This document shows positions 25,525 to 34,417 of a stretch of DNA of 64,000 bases, in pieces. Made by a program: the position numbers and the translations under genes. Position 1 is the first letter of the stretch; each line of letters opens with the position of its first letter. This DNA is from Bacillota bacterium (lineage in GTDB: Bacteria > Bacillota > Clostridia > Acetivibrionales > DTU013), in NCBI GenBank assembly GCA_023412915.1, contig JAEZRE010000015.1, forward strand, positions 62,001-126,000. The letters run 5' to 3'. The notes beneath the pieces are model-generated. The model saw nothing but the letters and a program-made list of their open reading frames with translations, made no database searches and had not been told where the DNA came from.

Positions 25525-26445
25525 TCAATAATTCGTTTTATCCCCGAATTTCCATTGAATCAGGGTTATTGCCATGATGATCGCGAACATGATCCAGGAC
25601 AAAGCGCTTGCATAACCCATATCATAGAACTGGAAGGCTTCCTGATAGATGTAATAGGCCATGACGATGGTTGAGTCTCCCGGTCCGCCCTGTGTAATGA
25701 CGCTGACCTGGTCAAACACCTTGAACGAATTGATCAAAGCCATGATCGTAAGGAAGAATGTCGTTGGCGCCACACTCGGGATGGTTACATAAAAGACCTT
25801 CCTCAACGAACCGCACCCGTCTATTTTAGCCGCCTCATACAAATCAGTATTTATCCCGGTAAAGCCGGCCATGAACAAAATTACATTATAACCTAACTGG
25901 AGCCAAATTGTTTCAATGGCTATACCGATCAATGCCCAATGGGTATCTCCAAACCACTTCGGCGGATCCGCAACGCCCAAGGCCATCAATATCTGGTTGA
26001 CAGGACCCATCGTCGGATGCAGTATGACTTTCCAGACGATAGAGATAGCAACCAGGCTGGAGATATACGGCAGAAAGATCGCTATTTTCATCGCCGTCTT
26101 TCCATGTACAAAATCATGAATTAAAACTGCAATGATAAAACCCAAAATGATCGAAATCGGAACAGTAAGGATTATATAAAAGACAGTGTTTTTCAGAGCT
26201 GCAATGAACTTATAATCCTTAAAAAGCATCGCGAAGTTTTGAAAGCCGATAATATTAATATCCTTGAAGCCAGATATAAACGACCATTTGGTAAAACTCA
26301 AAAACAGCGAGAAAACCATCGGGAAAAGTATAAACCCGATAAAACCTATCAAACTGGGCGTTAGAAAGAGGAAGCCCGCCAGGTTTTCCTTGCGGCGTCT
26401 ATTTCTGTACGGTACCGCTTTTTTTGCCGATGCAACAGTTATCAT
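25525..26445 (-). CDS. Sugar ABC transporter permease, MalF/CUT1 type
   Basis: Second permease of the uptake system, about 306 residues with six membrane helices. The EAA loop reads EAAKIDGCGSLRKVFYVTIP. The first 25 residues are basic and cytosolic (KKAVPYRNRRRKE). The ATG at 26445 has AAGGCGGGA about 10 bases upstream; a TTG two codons earlier is the alternative. It follows the GH2 gene by 22 bp. Confidence 0.92.
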   Translation of the reverse strand: MITVASAKKAVPYRNRRRKENLAGFLFLTPSLIGFIGFILFPMVFSLFLSFTKWSFISGFKDINIIGFQNFAMLFKDYKFIAALKNTVFYIILTVPISIILGFIIAVLIHDFVHGKTAMKIAIFLPYISSLVAISIVWKVILHPTMGPVNQILMALGVADPPKWFGDTHWALIGIAIETIWLQLGYNVILFMAGFTGINTDLYEAAKIDGCGSLRKVFYVTIPSVAPTTFFLTIMALINSFKVFDQVSVITQGGPGDSTIVMAYYIYQEAFQFYDMGYASALSWIMFAIIMAITLIQWKFGDKTNY

Positions 26446-26467
26446 AAACAAACATCCCGCCTTTCCA

Positions 26468-28963
26468 TTACAGGGTTATTTGGGCCGCAAACGTGGAATA
26501 TTGCGGTTTTGCCAGAACGGTAGTCCCTTTCCCGCGCTTCAGTATCTTGATACGCTTTTCTTCAAAAGGGAACAAGTCGAAATAGTTGTCCTCGAATACC
26601 CAGCCGAACTCCTCGTCCTCTTCTCCGCAGGTTAACTCGACACAGCGCGCGAAGCGATCTGTCCTTACGGTGAGATATTCCTGGTCGTATTCGATGGATA
26701 TCCTGGCGTCATGGAACGGGTACATGTTCTCCTTGGTGAGATATGCATTGGTAGTTAAAATGACGTTTCCATTTTCATCGCGTACCTGCGCATATAAAAG
26801 AGTGAACCAATGAAGAAAACCGAACGAATCCAGATCCATGATGATTTTGGAGCTGCCGGGCTGCAGAGCCACAGGCGCGGAAAACGTTTTTTTGACTTTT
26901 TCCTGTTCCATATTGTACAGAATGATGTCGAGCGTGCCATGACACTCTTCCCGGGTATCATTAATACCCCACAGATAGATGTGGTCGCTCACCTCGAAAT
27001 CGATCATAACAGGCTTCATCGCACGCTTCGCCGCATAATAGGTCAGGCTGCATTCTCCATAATAGTCGACATAGGCACAGTAGAAATTCGGCCAGGGATC
27101 GTTGATTTTCCACATCATATGCCCTCTGCAGGCAGGTGTTTCATGGCTTTTGTAGGCCGGATTCCCTCTTCTGGAACGCGCGTACATCTGATATATGTCC
27201 TGCCCTGCCGCGGCTGTAAATTTGTAGATAAGCTCGCGTGGAGTGTTCGCCGCATAATAATCCCAGATCGGGCCGAACTTCTCTTCTCCGTTGTTTTTCA
27301 GCAGCTTCTTCCAGCTCTTGGGTACAGGATGCACGCAGCCGAAGGGCTTCGAGTCTATATAGCCCTCTTCCCAGATATCGTCGCCCAACCACCGGCGCAT
27401 ACTTTTGTACTGCGGAGGGTAGACCCTTATGTTTTCGGAGAAGAACACTCCATACTGCTCACCCGCGCAATAGGCGCGGAGCGCGCGGCTGCCGTGCGAA
27501 TCGCAGAACGTCGGATCGTTTGTATAACGGCCTTCCGCAGGGCACGAAGTATGATAATAGCGCTTCGGATCGAGTTTGGCGCACAGATTGCGGAAATCGT
27601 CGGTTAGGATATCGAAGCCGTACGTTCCCTTTTTCTCCTGGAGCTCGCACATATAAATATTTTCATTACCGCCGCACCACATGAATATCGATGCGTGATG
27701 CTTGAGCCTGCGCAGCATGAATTCCGCTTCATTTAAAATAAGTTCCTTGTACTCCGGCGAGTCGGGAAGCTGCGATCCGCCTGTAGGGAAGTCCTGCCAT
27801 ACCATAATCCCCAGTTTGTCAAAAACGTCATAAAACTCATCCGGGTAAGGCTTGTTGGGTCCCCATATACGTATCGTATTCATGTTTGCGAAATCGATTT
27901 TTTCGATGAGGTCAAATGCTACCTTTGAATTGAATTGATTTGAAGGTCCCCATATGGGAGCTATGTTTCCGCCCCAAAAACGGACCGGCACGTTATTGAA
28001 TTCGAATACCATATCGCCTGTTTTACGAATTTTCCGGATACCGAACGGCTTGATCACTTCCTCCACCAGCTGTCCGTCGGCAAAAATTCGTATCGAGGCT
28101 CTATAAAGAGGATGATCTCCGTAATTTTTAGGCCACCAAAGCTTCGGATCATCGATTTGAAGCCTGGCGCAGGCTCTCCAGGCATCTTCCCCGCTTTCCG
28201 CAGAAACCTTGACACATACCAGGTTGGCGCCGTTTTCTTCAGCTACTGTTATTTCTGCGGTGATCGATGAGGAATCATATGCCCTACCGCCCAATAAGAC
28301 CGTAACCTCAGCTTTATCAAGCCGGCTGTTCAATTCGACCTCGATATCCGACTCAAGCAGCTCGGCATGCTCCACCGTCTCAAGCACAACCTTGTCAAAA
28401 ATACCAATAGGACTGTAGCCATGCCCGTCGGCTTCTCTTTTTCCATAGTCTTCAGACTTCATAAGCATAGCCCGCGCCGGCACCTCGCCCTTCCAGCATT
28501 CCGGCATTATAGCCTCGTAGTGGTCGAGCATTTTTTTGTGCTGGTGGAAATAGACAAGCAACTCGTTATTAGCTTCGAGCAACCCGGTAACTTCAACCCG
28601 GAAGGGTAAATACATACTTCTGGAGGTTCCCAGATGATTCCCGTTCAAATAGAGATCGCAAACCGTATCCAGTCCATAAAAATGCAGGAATTTCCTCCCG
28701 CCATGCTCCGGCATGCCAAAGCCGCACCGGTATATCCAATCGGTCTCAGATACCCATTTACAATCTCCGGATCGGCCGTTTTCAACAACTTCGTCGGATA
28801 TGACGCCTTGCTTCATTAATATATCGTGAACTTGCATCGTCACATCAGAAGCAATCCTGTCACCGGCACATTCGGAAGCCGTCTTCAGAATCGCGGCAGA
28901 ATCCCCCGCCACATCTGCTTTACAGGCTTGGACTGTCCAGTTCCTTAACTCTGTCGATTGCAT
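26468..28963 (-). CDS. Glycoside hydrolase family 2 enzyme, beta-mannosidase-like
   Basis: Cytosolic exo-glycosidase of 831 residues with no signal peptide. It shows the GH2 layout: N-terminal jelly-roll (about 1-175, WIYRCGFGMP, DTVCDLYLNGNHLG), immunoglobulin-like domain, then a TIM barrel from about 280. The acid/base segment reads FMWCGGNENIYM, the form seen in beta-mannosidase/exo-glucosaminidase-like members (usually WxGNNE) rather than in LacZ. The first gene of the ABC-transporter operon, it has AAGGAGGG before ATG 28963. It probably trims imported oligosaccharides. The sugar specificity is inferred, not proved. Confidence 0.88.
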   Translation of the reverse strand: MQSTELRNWTVQACKADVAGDSAAILKTASECAGDRIASDVTMQVHDILMKQGVISDEVVENGRSGDCKWVSETDWIYRCGFGMPEHGGRKFLHFYGLDTVCDLYLNGNHLGTSRSMYLPFRVEVTGLLEANNELLVYFHQHKKMLDHYEAIMPECWKGEVPARAMLMKSEDYGKREADGHGYSPIGIFDKVVLETVEHAELLESDIEVELNSRLDKAEVTVLLGGRAYDSSSITAEITVAEENGANLVCVKVSAESGEDAWRACARLQIDDPKLWWPKNYGDHPLYRASIRIFADGQLVEEVIKPFGIRKIRKTGDMVFEFNNVPVRFWGGNIAPIWGPSNQFNSKVAFDLIEKIDFANMNTIRIWGPNKPYPDEFYDVFDKLGIMVWQDFPTGGSQLPDSPEYKELILNEAEFMLRRLKHHASIFMWCGGNENIYMCELQEKKGTYGFDILTDDFRNLCAKLDPKRYYHTSCPAEGRYTNDPTFCDSHGSRALRAYCAGEQYGVFFSENIRVYPPQYKSMRRWLGDDIWEEGYIDSKPFGCVHPVPKSWKKLLKNNGEEKFGPIWDYYAANTPRELIYKFTAAAGQDIYQMYARSRRGNPAYKSHETPACRGHMMWKINDPWPNFYCAYVDYYGECSLTYYAAKRAMKPVMIDFEVSDHIYLWGINDTREECHGTLDIILYNMEQEKVKKTFSAPVALQPGSSKIIMDLDSFGFLHWFTLLYAQVRDENGNVILTTNAYLTKENMYPFHDARISIEYDQEYLTVRTDRFARCVELTCGEEDEEFGWVFEDNYFDLFPFEEKRIKILKRGKGTTVLAKPQYSTFAAQITL

Positions 28964-29322
28964 ATTTTCCCTCCTTGTTGATTATTGAGACATTATCTAT
29001 TACACTTAGGTAACTAGCCTATTAAAAAGAAGAGATGAACGTTTTAAATTTGATAGTATAAGCATATTACGCACAGTAGCTCCCATCAACTTCGAATAAC
29101 CGCAAATTACTCCGATATCGGTTTTTCGGGCACTATAAAAAAAAAGGATTTTATTCGATTTTCCTCAAAATATTCATTTCGTATTTTGATATGCTAATAT
29201 ATATACTAGGAATAATGATCGGTTTATCTGTATTTAACGTCAGGAAGGTTTTGAGTCATTTTATGTAAATTTATTTCAAGCGGAATTTCAGAGGCAAAAT
29301 AAACGCATAAGGGGATCATGCC
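28964..29322. promoter_or_regulatory. Divergent regulatory region between GH2 operon and araC-type gene
   Basis: 359 bp, AT-rich, no gene. It must hold the promoters of both units and the binding sites of the AraC-type regulator. Candidate but unproven elements are the run TATATATAC at about 29200 and the A-tract around 29140. No clear inverted or direct operator pair could be assigned. Confidence 0.5.
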
Positions 29323-31623
29323 ATGTCCAATAGATACAGATTCCATAAAAAGTATTATTTTAAGTTGTTTCTGATAATATTCATCATCTCCTTGCTGATG
29401 ATAAGCATTTCTTTTTATTCGGCTTCTTTCAATTATTCGGCAAACCTGTCAAAAGAGCATCAGATGAGTATGGCTGAAACTCTTAATAATTCCGCGCAGA
29501 ATTTTGACAATCTGCAAAAAGAAATTGATATGTTGTATACCCTGACCTGGTCAAATAACGCTATCCATGATTTTCTTCACTCCTCTGAAGTAAATGGCAG
29601 GGAAGAAGAGCAGGCCGTGCAATATATAAAGGATCTGAGCCATCTTAACGCAATGGTGGACTCCATTGTACTGTACAACCATCAAACCGACCGGTATCTG
29701 TCAAGTAGGCCGGACAACACTGAAATGAGTCTGCTGTTAAGTACTTACCTGCTTGATCTTAAAAATTTCGGATCGACAAACAACCTTTCAAAAAATAAAA
29801 GCTTATTCATTTATCATTCCAGGCCAAATATCGAGACAGACCGCAAAGTGCTGAGTATCATATATTATGATATTAAACCCAACGAAGACAAGTACAGCTG
29901 TATATCGATCAATCTGAATGTCGATAAAGTCGCAGACAATATATTCGCTAATTTAAAGGATACTGCCGTTTTGGCAAATGAATTGGGTACTGTCGTCTGT
30001 TCCAACGGAACCTCCGATGGAGTTTTAACTTTGGGAAATGTCAGCAGGTGGACTCGTACTGTTTCCGACGGACATAAAAAGACAGGGTATTTTGACGATA
30101 TCATCGACAATGAGAAACATCTGGTGTCCTATTATAAACTGTCCGGATATGACTGGGTTCTCTTTTATGTATCGAGTGAAATAGGCTTTCCTTTGCTTGA
30201 TTTGGGAAATCTGAAGATTTTGAGCCTGTTCATATTTGCCGACATTCTATTTTCATCGGCAATAGCCTATATCTTTACCAGAAGGCTATATTCACCGGTA
30301 AATCGTATTGTTAAGAGGATTTTCAACGAGTATATCGATGTTATGAGCAATGTCCGCGGAAGTGATGAGTTCAGCTATGTAAACAATCTTTTAGGGATCC
30401 TGTCCAGCCGTATCGAGACATTAAAAGCCGAAAACACAAATTACCTTTCAGATATCAAGTCAGTCTACCTTCACCGTATTTTAACCAGCCCGCTGCATTC
30501 GGACGCCCCCGAGGCGGAGTGGAACCAATATTCCATAAAGGTGATACCTAAAGAGCTTTTCGTCGTTATAATAAAGGCGGATGATCTCGAAAGTACCAGT
30601 TACAGTGGCAAGGTATATGAGAGCATGATTTTGGGCAGCGCGGATAATTTCTTAAATAAGAATCTGAACATTGAAGCTGTGATCACCAAGCCTGAAGAGG
30701 TCACGCTTTTACTGAATTTCGCCGAGCAGGATACGGATCCGTATAACTCTGTAATTTCAATACTGAGAGAATTTCAAAGCTTTATTATTGTTAATACGGG
30801 CATATCTGTCAGTATAAGCATAGCCGGGGCGGCAGATTCGATAGGGGAATGCTCCGCCTGCTACAGACGCGCTTCCGAGTTGATCAAGGAGAGATTTGTG
30901 ATCGGTTATGGAAAGGTCATTTATCAGGAGTATATAGACTCGACACTGTCAACCGGCTTGAGCTATCCCAACGAACTTATCTCGGAGCTATTGGCAAATA
31001 TCCGGAATGCAGACAAGGCTTCATTCCTTGACAACTATGGAAAGCTGCTGAATATATTGAGAAATTACGTTTACCATGACGTTGCTTCAGTTTTGCTCCA
31101 GATCATCACACAATGTCTCCATACGATGAATTCGATTACCATCAACAATACATTGCTAAAGATCGATTTCGGCGAATTCGATCTGATTTTCAGCCGCATG
31201 CATACCCTTGATCATACATTGGGCTGGTTCGACAATCTGTTTGAAGAATATCTGTCCGCCATACACAGGATGGAGCTCCTTAAATCGGATAAATACTACC
31301 AGGAAGTGAAGTTCATCCAGGATTATATAGACAAGCATTTTTCAGATCCTAATCTGAGCGTTGAATCACTGTCCGAATCTGTAGGCTATACAGCGAACTA
31401 TTTCTCGAAGATATTCAAAAAGATCACGGGCATGTGTTTACACGACTATATAAAAATGGTCCGGATCAACCAGGCCAAAGACCAACTGAAGAACACAAAA
31501 CTGACTATTCGCGAAATTTCCGACATGACGGGATTTATCAATCAGAACTATTTTTATTCTTCATTTAAGAAGGAGACAGGGCTCACACCTGCCCTGTACA
31601 GGAGCAAGTGCAACGTGACATGA
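29323..31623 (+). CDS. Membrane-anchored AraC-family transcriptional regulator
   Basis: One-component sensor-regulator of 766 residues. It has an N-terminal helix (about 13-30, KLFLIIFIISLLMISISFY), a 260-residue extracellular region of double-Cache style, a second helix (about 293-312), a cytosolic linker, and two AraC helix-turn-helices at the C terminus (about 665-766, SVESLSESVGYTANYFSKIF and TIREISDMTGFINQNYFYSS). This design is common beside CUT1 sugar operons in Firmicutes, where it senses a sugar or binding protein outside and activates transport genes. The divergent GH2-ABC operon is the expected target. ATG 29323 follows AAGGGGATC. Confidence 0.9.
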   Translation: MSNRYRFHKKYYFKLFLIIFIISLLMISISFYSASFNYSANLSKEHQMSMAETLNNSAQNFDNLQKEIDMLYTLTWSNNAIHDFLHSSEVNGREEEQAVQYIKDLSHLNAMVDSIVLYNHQTDRYLSSRPDNTEMSLLLSTYLLDLKNFGSTNNLSKNKSLFIYHSRPNIETDRKVLSIIYYDIKPNEDKYSCISINLNVDKVADNIFANLKDTAVLANELGTVVCSNGTSDGVLTLGNVSRWTRTVSDGHKKTGYFDDIIDNEKHLVSYYKLSGYDWVLFYVSSEIGFPLLDLGNLKILSLFIFADILFSSAIAYIFTRRLYSPVNRIVKRIFNEYIDVMSNVRGSDEFSYVNNLLGILSSRIETLKAENTNYLSDIKSVYLHRILTSPLHSDAPEAEWNQYSIKVIPKELFVVIIKADDLESTSYSGKVYESMILGSADNFLNKNLNIEAVITKPEEVTLLLNFAEQDTDPYNSVISILREFQSFIIVNTGISVSISIAGAADSIGECSACYRRASELIKERFVIGYGKVIYQEYIDSTLSTGLSYPNELISELLANIRNADKASFLDNYGKLLNILRNYVYHDVASVLLQIITQCLHTMNSITINNTLLKIDFGEFDLIFSRMHTLDHTLGWFDNLFEEYLSAIHRMELLKSDKYYQEVKFIQDYIDKHFSDPNLSVESLSESVGYTANYFSKIFKKITGMCLHDYIKMVRINQAKDQLKNTKLTIREISDMTGFINQNYFYSSFKKETGLTPALYRSKCNVT

Positions 31624-31624
31624 C

Positions 31625-31693
31625 AGTATGGGCAGCCATTCGGCTGTGGTCTGCTGTTCAGCTCAGCCTTGCCGCAATGGCTTTACCCATACT
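31625..31693 (+). terminator. Terminator of the araC-type gene
   Basis: Long stem AGTATGGG-AGCCATT pairing with AATGGCT-CCCATACT around a 35-nt inner loop, followed by CCGATTTTTATT. It lies between two convergent genes. Confidence 0.75.
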
Positions 31694-31700
31694 CCGATTT

Positions 31701-32978
31701 TTATTGCTCAACCACTATCGAAACACCGTCGGGTATCACCGTTACATTTGCATCGCGCCCCGATAAGCCATAAGCTTTGCCCAGCGCTTCATCCAAGCTG
31801 TTCGCGTGCAGCATAAACAGATCGTTTACAAGTTCCGGCCCGCATTTGTCTGTAACCATAATGACCCTGTATTTTACGAGGATTCGCGCTAAAACCTGAG
31901 CCTGCCATTGATCGGAGCTCGTGTCCTCCATGGGAATGGCAGCGATCTTTTTTACAACCTCTTCAGGGCTTCCGCCGTTTTTGAACCATTTGTAGAATGA
32001 TTCTCCTCCATGCCCGTCCTCGCATTCTGCAAGCATGATTATCGTGCCGTCTTCTTTAATGCTCCTCGATGCAGTGTCCAAGCCCTTTACAGCCTGGTAA
32101 ATATTCTGATCCAGAGGGTAGCCGCCGTTTGTAACTATAACGATATCGGAAGGAACCGCTTTTGCCCTCGACATCCGGGAAACGAATTCACAACCTTCTT
32201 TGTGGGCCTCTTCAGCGTCTCCGCAGAAGCAACCTATGATTTTCTTCTCACTGTTCAGCGCGACGTTTAGTATGAATCTCAGCTTTGCCGCCCCGGCCGC
32301 ATAAAGCATATCCTCGTGCAAAGGATTGTCCTTGAGATTGCCGGCCCTGGAATTGATATTTGAAATGAAGGCTGAGCAATGGTTTGCAAGAACCGTTTTT
32401 TCACCGGCTATACCCGGAAGCACACTCTTTCTTCCTCCGGAGTATCCGGCAAAAAAGTGAGGCTCGATAAAACCCTCGGCAACCAGAAGGTCCGCCCAGT
32501 CAACAAGCGAATTGAGCCACAGTTCTCCGCCGGATGGCAGTATGCCCTTGAATACAAGGTTATTTTTGTCCCTACAGTCGTGAATCACAATGTCTTCCTT
32601 ATCCACTATATCATGGCCGAATTTGTCTATCAGTTCTTCACGGGTAGTTGTTCTATGCAGTCCTGTGGCAACGATTATTTTGATTTCTACATGAGGATTG
32701 GATTTACGGATCTCTTCCAGTAAGATTGGCAAAGTAATTTTCGATGGAACCGGCCTGGTATGATCGCTGGTGATAACGAGAACCTTACCTGCTCCGGCGG
32801 CCAGCTCGCACAAGCGCCTGGAGCCGATGGGGTTCTTTATGCTATTTTCTACGACGCTTTTTTCAGTGCCCTCCATAACTATATTATCTGCAGGAGGATA
32901 AATTATTCCCGCAAGCTTTTCTTCGTCGATATTAAGATCCAAATGCGTCTTCCCGTATGGGAGTCTTATGGTTTTCAT
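31701..32978 (-). CDS. larA: Nickel-dependent lactate racemase family protein LarA
   Basis: Interconverts D- and L-lactate (or a related 2-hydroxy acid) using a nickel-pincer nucleotide. The 425 residues keep the LarA landmarks: DHTRPVPSKI, the first His in ATGLHR, and EPHFFAGYSGGRKS, which holds a second His and the cofactor-attachment Lys. ATG 32978 has AGGGGG 8 bases upstream and is preferred over the in-frame GTG at 32984. The cofactor-making larB, larC and larE are not in the window. LarA paralogues with other hydroxy-acid substrates exist, so lactate is probable rather than certain. Its promoter carries a palindrome shared with the marR promoter. Confidence 0.87.
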   Translation of the reverse strand: MKTIRLPYGKTHLDLNIDEEKLAGIIYPPADNIVMEGTEKSVVENSIKNPIGSRRLCELAAGAGKVLVITSDHTRPVPSKITLPILLEEIRKSNPHVEIKIIVATGLHRTTTREELIDKFGHDIVDKEDIVIHDCRDKNNLVFKGILPSGGELWLNSLVDWADLLVAEGFIEPHFFAGYSGGRKSVLPGIAGEKTVLANHCSAFISNINSRAGNLKDNPLHEDMLYAAGAAKLRFILNVALNSEKKIIGCFCGDAEEAHKEGCEFVSRMSRAKAVPSDIVIVTNGGYPLDQNIYQAVKGLDTASRSIKEDGTIIMLAECEDGHGGESFYKWFKNGGSPEEVVKKIAAIPMEDTSSDQWQAQVLARILVKYRVIMVTDKCGPELVNDLFMLHANSLDEALGKAYGLSGRDANVTVIPDGVSIVVEQ

Positions 32979-33041
32979 AGACACTGCCCCCTAAGATTTA
33001 TGTCCGAGATTTGAAGAATAGATATGTAGTAAATGTTATAC

Positions 33042-33086
33042 TTGTATATACAACTGTAGCATACTATATTCCACTTACTTAGTCAA
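33042..33086 (-). promoter_or_regulatory. larA promoter with MarR-type operator
   Basis: Minus-strand -35 TTGACT (33081-33086), -10 TATGCT (33058-33063), spacer 17 bp. A perfect 12-bp palindrome TTGTATATACAA at 33042-33053 covers the predicted transcription start. The same 12-mer occurs in the marR promoter at 34225-34236. Confidence 0.75.
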
Positions 33087-33107
33087 GACAATTATCTATA
33101 CCGACTA

Positions 33108-33137
33108 TGGCTTGAAATGGCCTGAAATAGCCTGAAA
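33108..33137. repeat. Three 10-bp tandem repeats after the stop of the flavin-fold gene
   Basis: TGGCTTGAAA, TGGCCTGAAA, TAGCCTGAAA in direct succession, then CGGCC. The array ends 10 bp from the stop codon at 33147. Confidence 0.8.
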
Positions 33138-33146
33138 CGGCCGGCG

Positions 33147-33647
33147 TTATATATGAAAAATCACATTCCTGAGTCCATGGTAATAATCCCCCCACTCGGC
33201 TGTAAAACGGAGTACTGAATAATCCGGGTCGTCAACGCCAAGAGGGTAGTAGACCTCGCAGCCGTCCTTCCAGAGGCGAGCCCTGGATGCATGATCCGAA
33301 AGCACCTCCATTTTCCCGACAAGCATGAGGCCCTTATATTGCTCCTCATCGATAAAATAAATGCAAGCCTTCTCATTCTGCCTGAATTGGGCGACACGCT
33401 TCGATGATGTGTTTGTGCTGAACCAAAATATCTTGAGACCTTCAGCCTCACACTTGATCATAGCTTTGATGTTGGGAAACCCGTCGGCTCCGTTCGAACC
33501 GACCAATGCGTTGGCGCAGCTCTCCGCCAGCTTCAGCGATTCGGCGATAGCTTCCTTGACCGACTCTTCGGCTGTTTTTTCGGAAACTCCCTTCTCCATT
33601 TGTTCCTTGGCCTTTTTCAGCGCATTGTCCATACCGTTTTCATTCAT
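33147..33647 (-). CDS. Pyridoxamine 5'-phosphate oxidase-fold protein
   Basis: FMN-binding split-barrel protein of 166 residues, of the general-stress-protein-26-like group. The fold shows in ALVGSNGADGFPNIKAM, KIFWFSTNTSSKRVAQF, KACIYFIDE and MLVGKMEVLSD. The N-terminal 45 residues are a charged helix. Likely a flavin or F420/haem-type redox protein; the true substrate is unknown. It lies 96 bp behind marR in the same direction without a terminator, so it is probably under the same MarR control. ATG 33647 follows GGGAGGAG. Confidence 0.82.
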   Translation of the reverse strand: MNENGMDNALKKAKEQMEKGVSEKTAEESVKEAIAESLKLAESCANALVGSNGADGFPNIKAMIKCEAEGLKIFWFSTNTSSKRVAQFRQNEKACIYFIDEEQYKGLMLVGKMEVLSDHASRARLWKDGCEVYYPLGVDDPDYSVLRFTAEWGDYYHGLRNVIFHI

Positions 33648-33743
33648 ATAGCATCTCCTCCCATAATACGGCTTTTAAATATGCCGGCATTCTACCTGTT
33701 CAGTCTTTCAGCCTTTCCGTGCTTTTCAGCGTTTTCGAGCCTT

Positions 33744-34145
33744 TCAGCCGGAAAGGTTCGAATAAATACGTTTCAGGTAGTTCTCAAAATCATCTATCTC
33801 TTCTTCTGTAAATCCTTTGTAATAAAGTTGGATCATGTCGGCCGATACCTCTTCGTAAGCCGCCTTCATCCTCCTGTTTTCGTCGGTCAGCCGTATCAGT
33901 ACCTTGCGGCGGTCATCCCCGGGAAATATCCTTTGAATGTGGCCGGTTTCCTGCAGCCTGTCGAGCATCCTTGTAAGCGTTGACTTGCTGAGGGCAGTTT
34001 TTTGGGCGAGCTGCTGTATAGGTATGTTGTCCTCCTGCCACAGCGCGAATAATATCCTGCCCTGCGCGGGATTTATGTCGTTAATGCTGAAATCCTTGAG
34101 CTTCCTTGCAAAAATCCTTTGAGAAAGCTGATGTATCTTAGACAT
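33744..34145 (-). CDS. MarR-family transcriptional regulator
   Basis: Dimeric winged-helix repressor, 133 residues. The recognition region reads PIQQLAQKTALSKSTLTRMLDRL and the wing GHIQRIFPGDDRRKVLIRLT. ATG 34145 has GGAGGATAC upstream and is preferred over a start 10 codons earlier. It is very probably autoregulatory, because a perfect palindrome sits between the -35 and -10 of its own promoter. The same palindrome in the larA promoter makes larA its likely target. The effector is unknown; lactate or another hydroxy acid would be logical. Confidence 0.9.
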   Translation of the reverse strand: MSKIHQLSQRIFARKLKDFSINDINPAQGRILFALWQEDNIPIQQLAQKTALSKSTLTRMLDRLQETGHIQRIFPGDDRRKVLIRLTDENRRMKAAYEEVSADMIQLYYKGFTEEEIDDFENYLKRIYSNLSG

Positions 34146-34217
34146 CAGGTATCCTCCGGAACGAAGCTGCGCCATATACTCACCCCGTTTTCAATGTAAG
34201 CATTTACCGTTGTATAT

Positions 34218-34247
34218 AGTATAATTGTATATACAACTAATTGTCAA
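34218..34247 (-). promoter_or_regulatory. marR promoter with overlapping operator
   Basis: Minus-strand -35 TTGACA (34242-34247) and -10 TATACT (34218-34223) with an 18-bp spacer. The 12-bp palindrome TTGTATATACAA (34225-34236) fills the spacer. A further half-site TTGTATATA lies at 34210-34218. Confidence 0.8.
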
Positions 34248-34328
34248 CAACAACTTTATAATAAAAGTAGGACAGGGGGGGCAGGAACTTTGCCCCACCG
34301 TCCCAGTCAATATTTCTCAACATAAAAA

Positions 34329-34385
34329 GAGCCGGCTATCGGTGCTGTGCTGCCCCCAGATAGGGCGCCCAGCGCCTGCCGACTC
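34329..34385 (-). terminator. Terminator of cooS
   Basis: 8-bp outer stem (GAGTCGGC with GCCGGCTC on the minus strand, one G-U), an inner GGCGC/GCGCC hairpin, then TTTTTATG. Confidence 0.7.
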
Positions 34386-34417
34386 CTGTTTTGCTGACGT
34401 AAGCCTAAGTTTTACCG

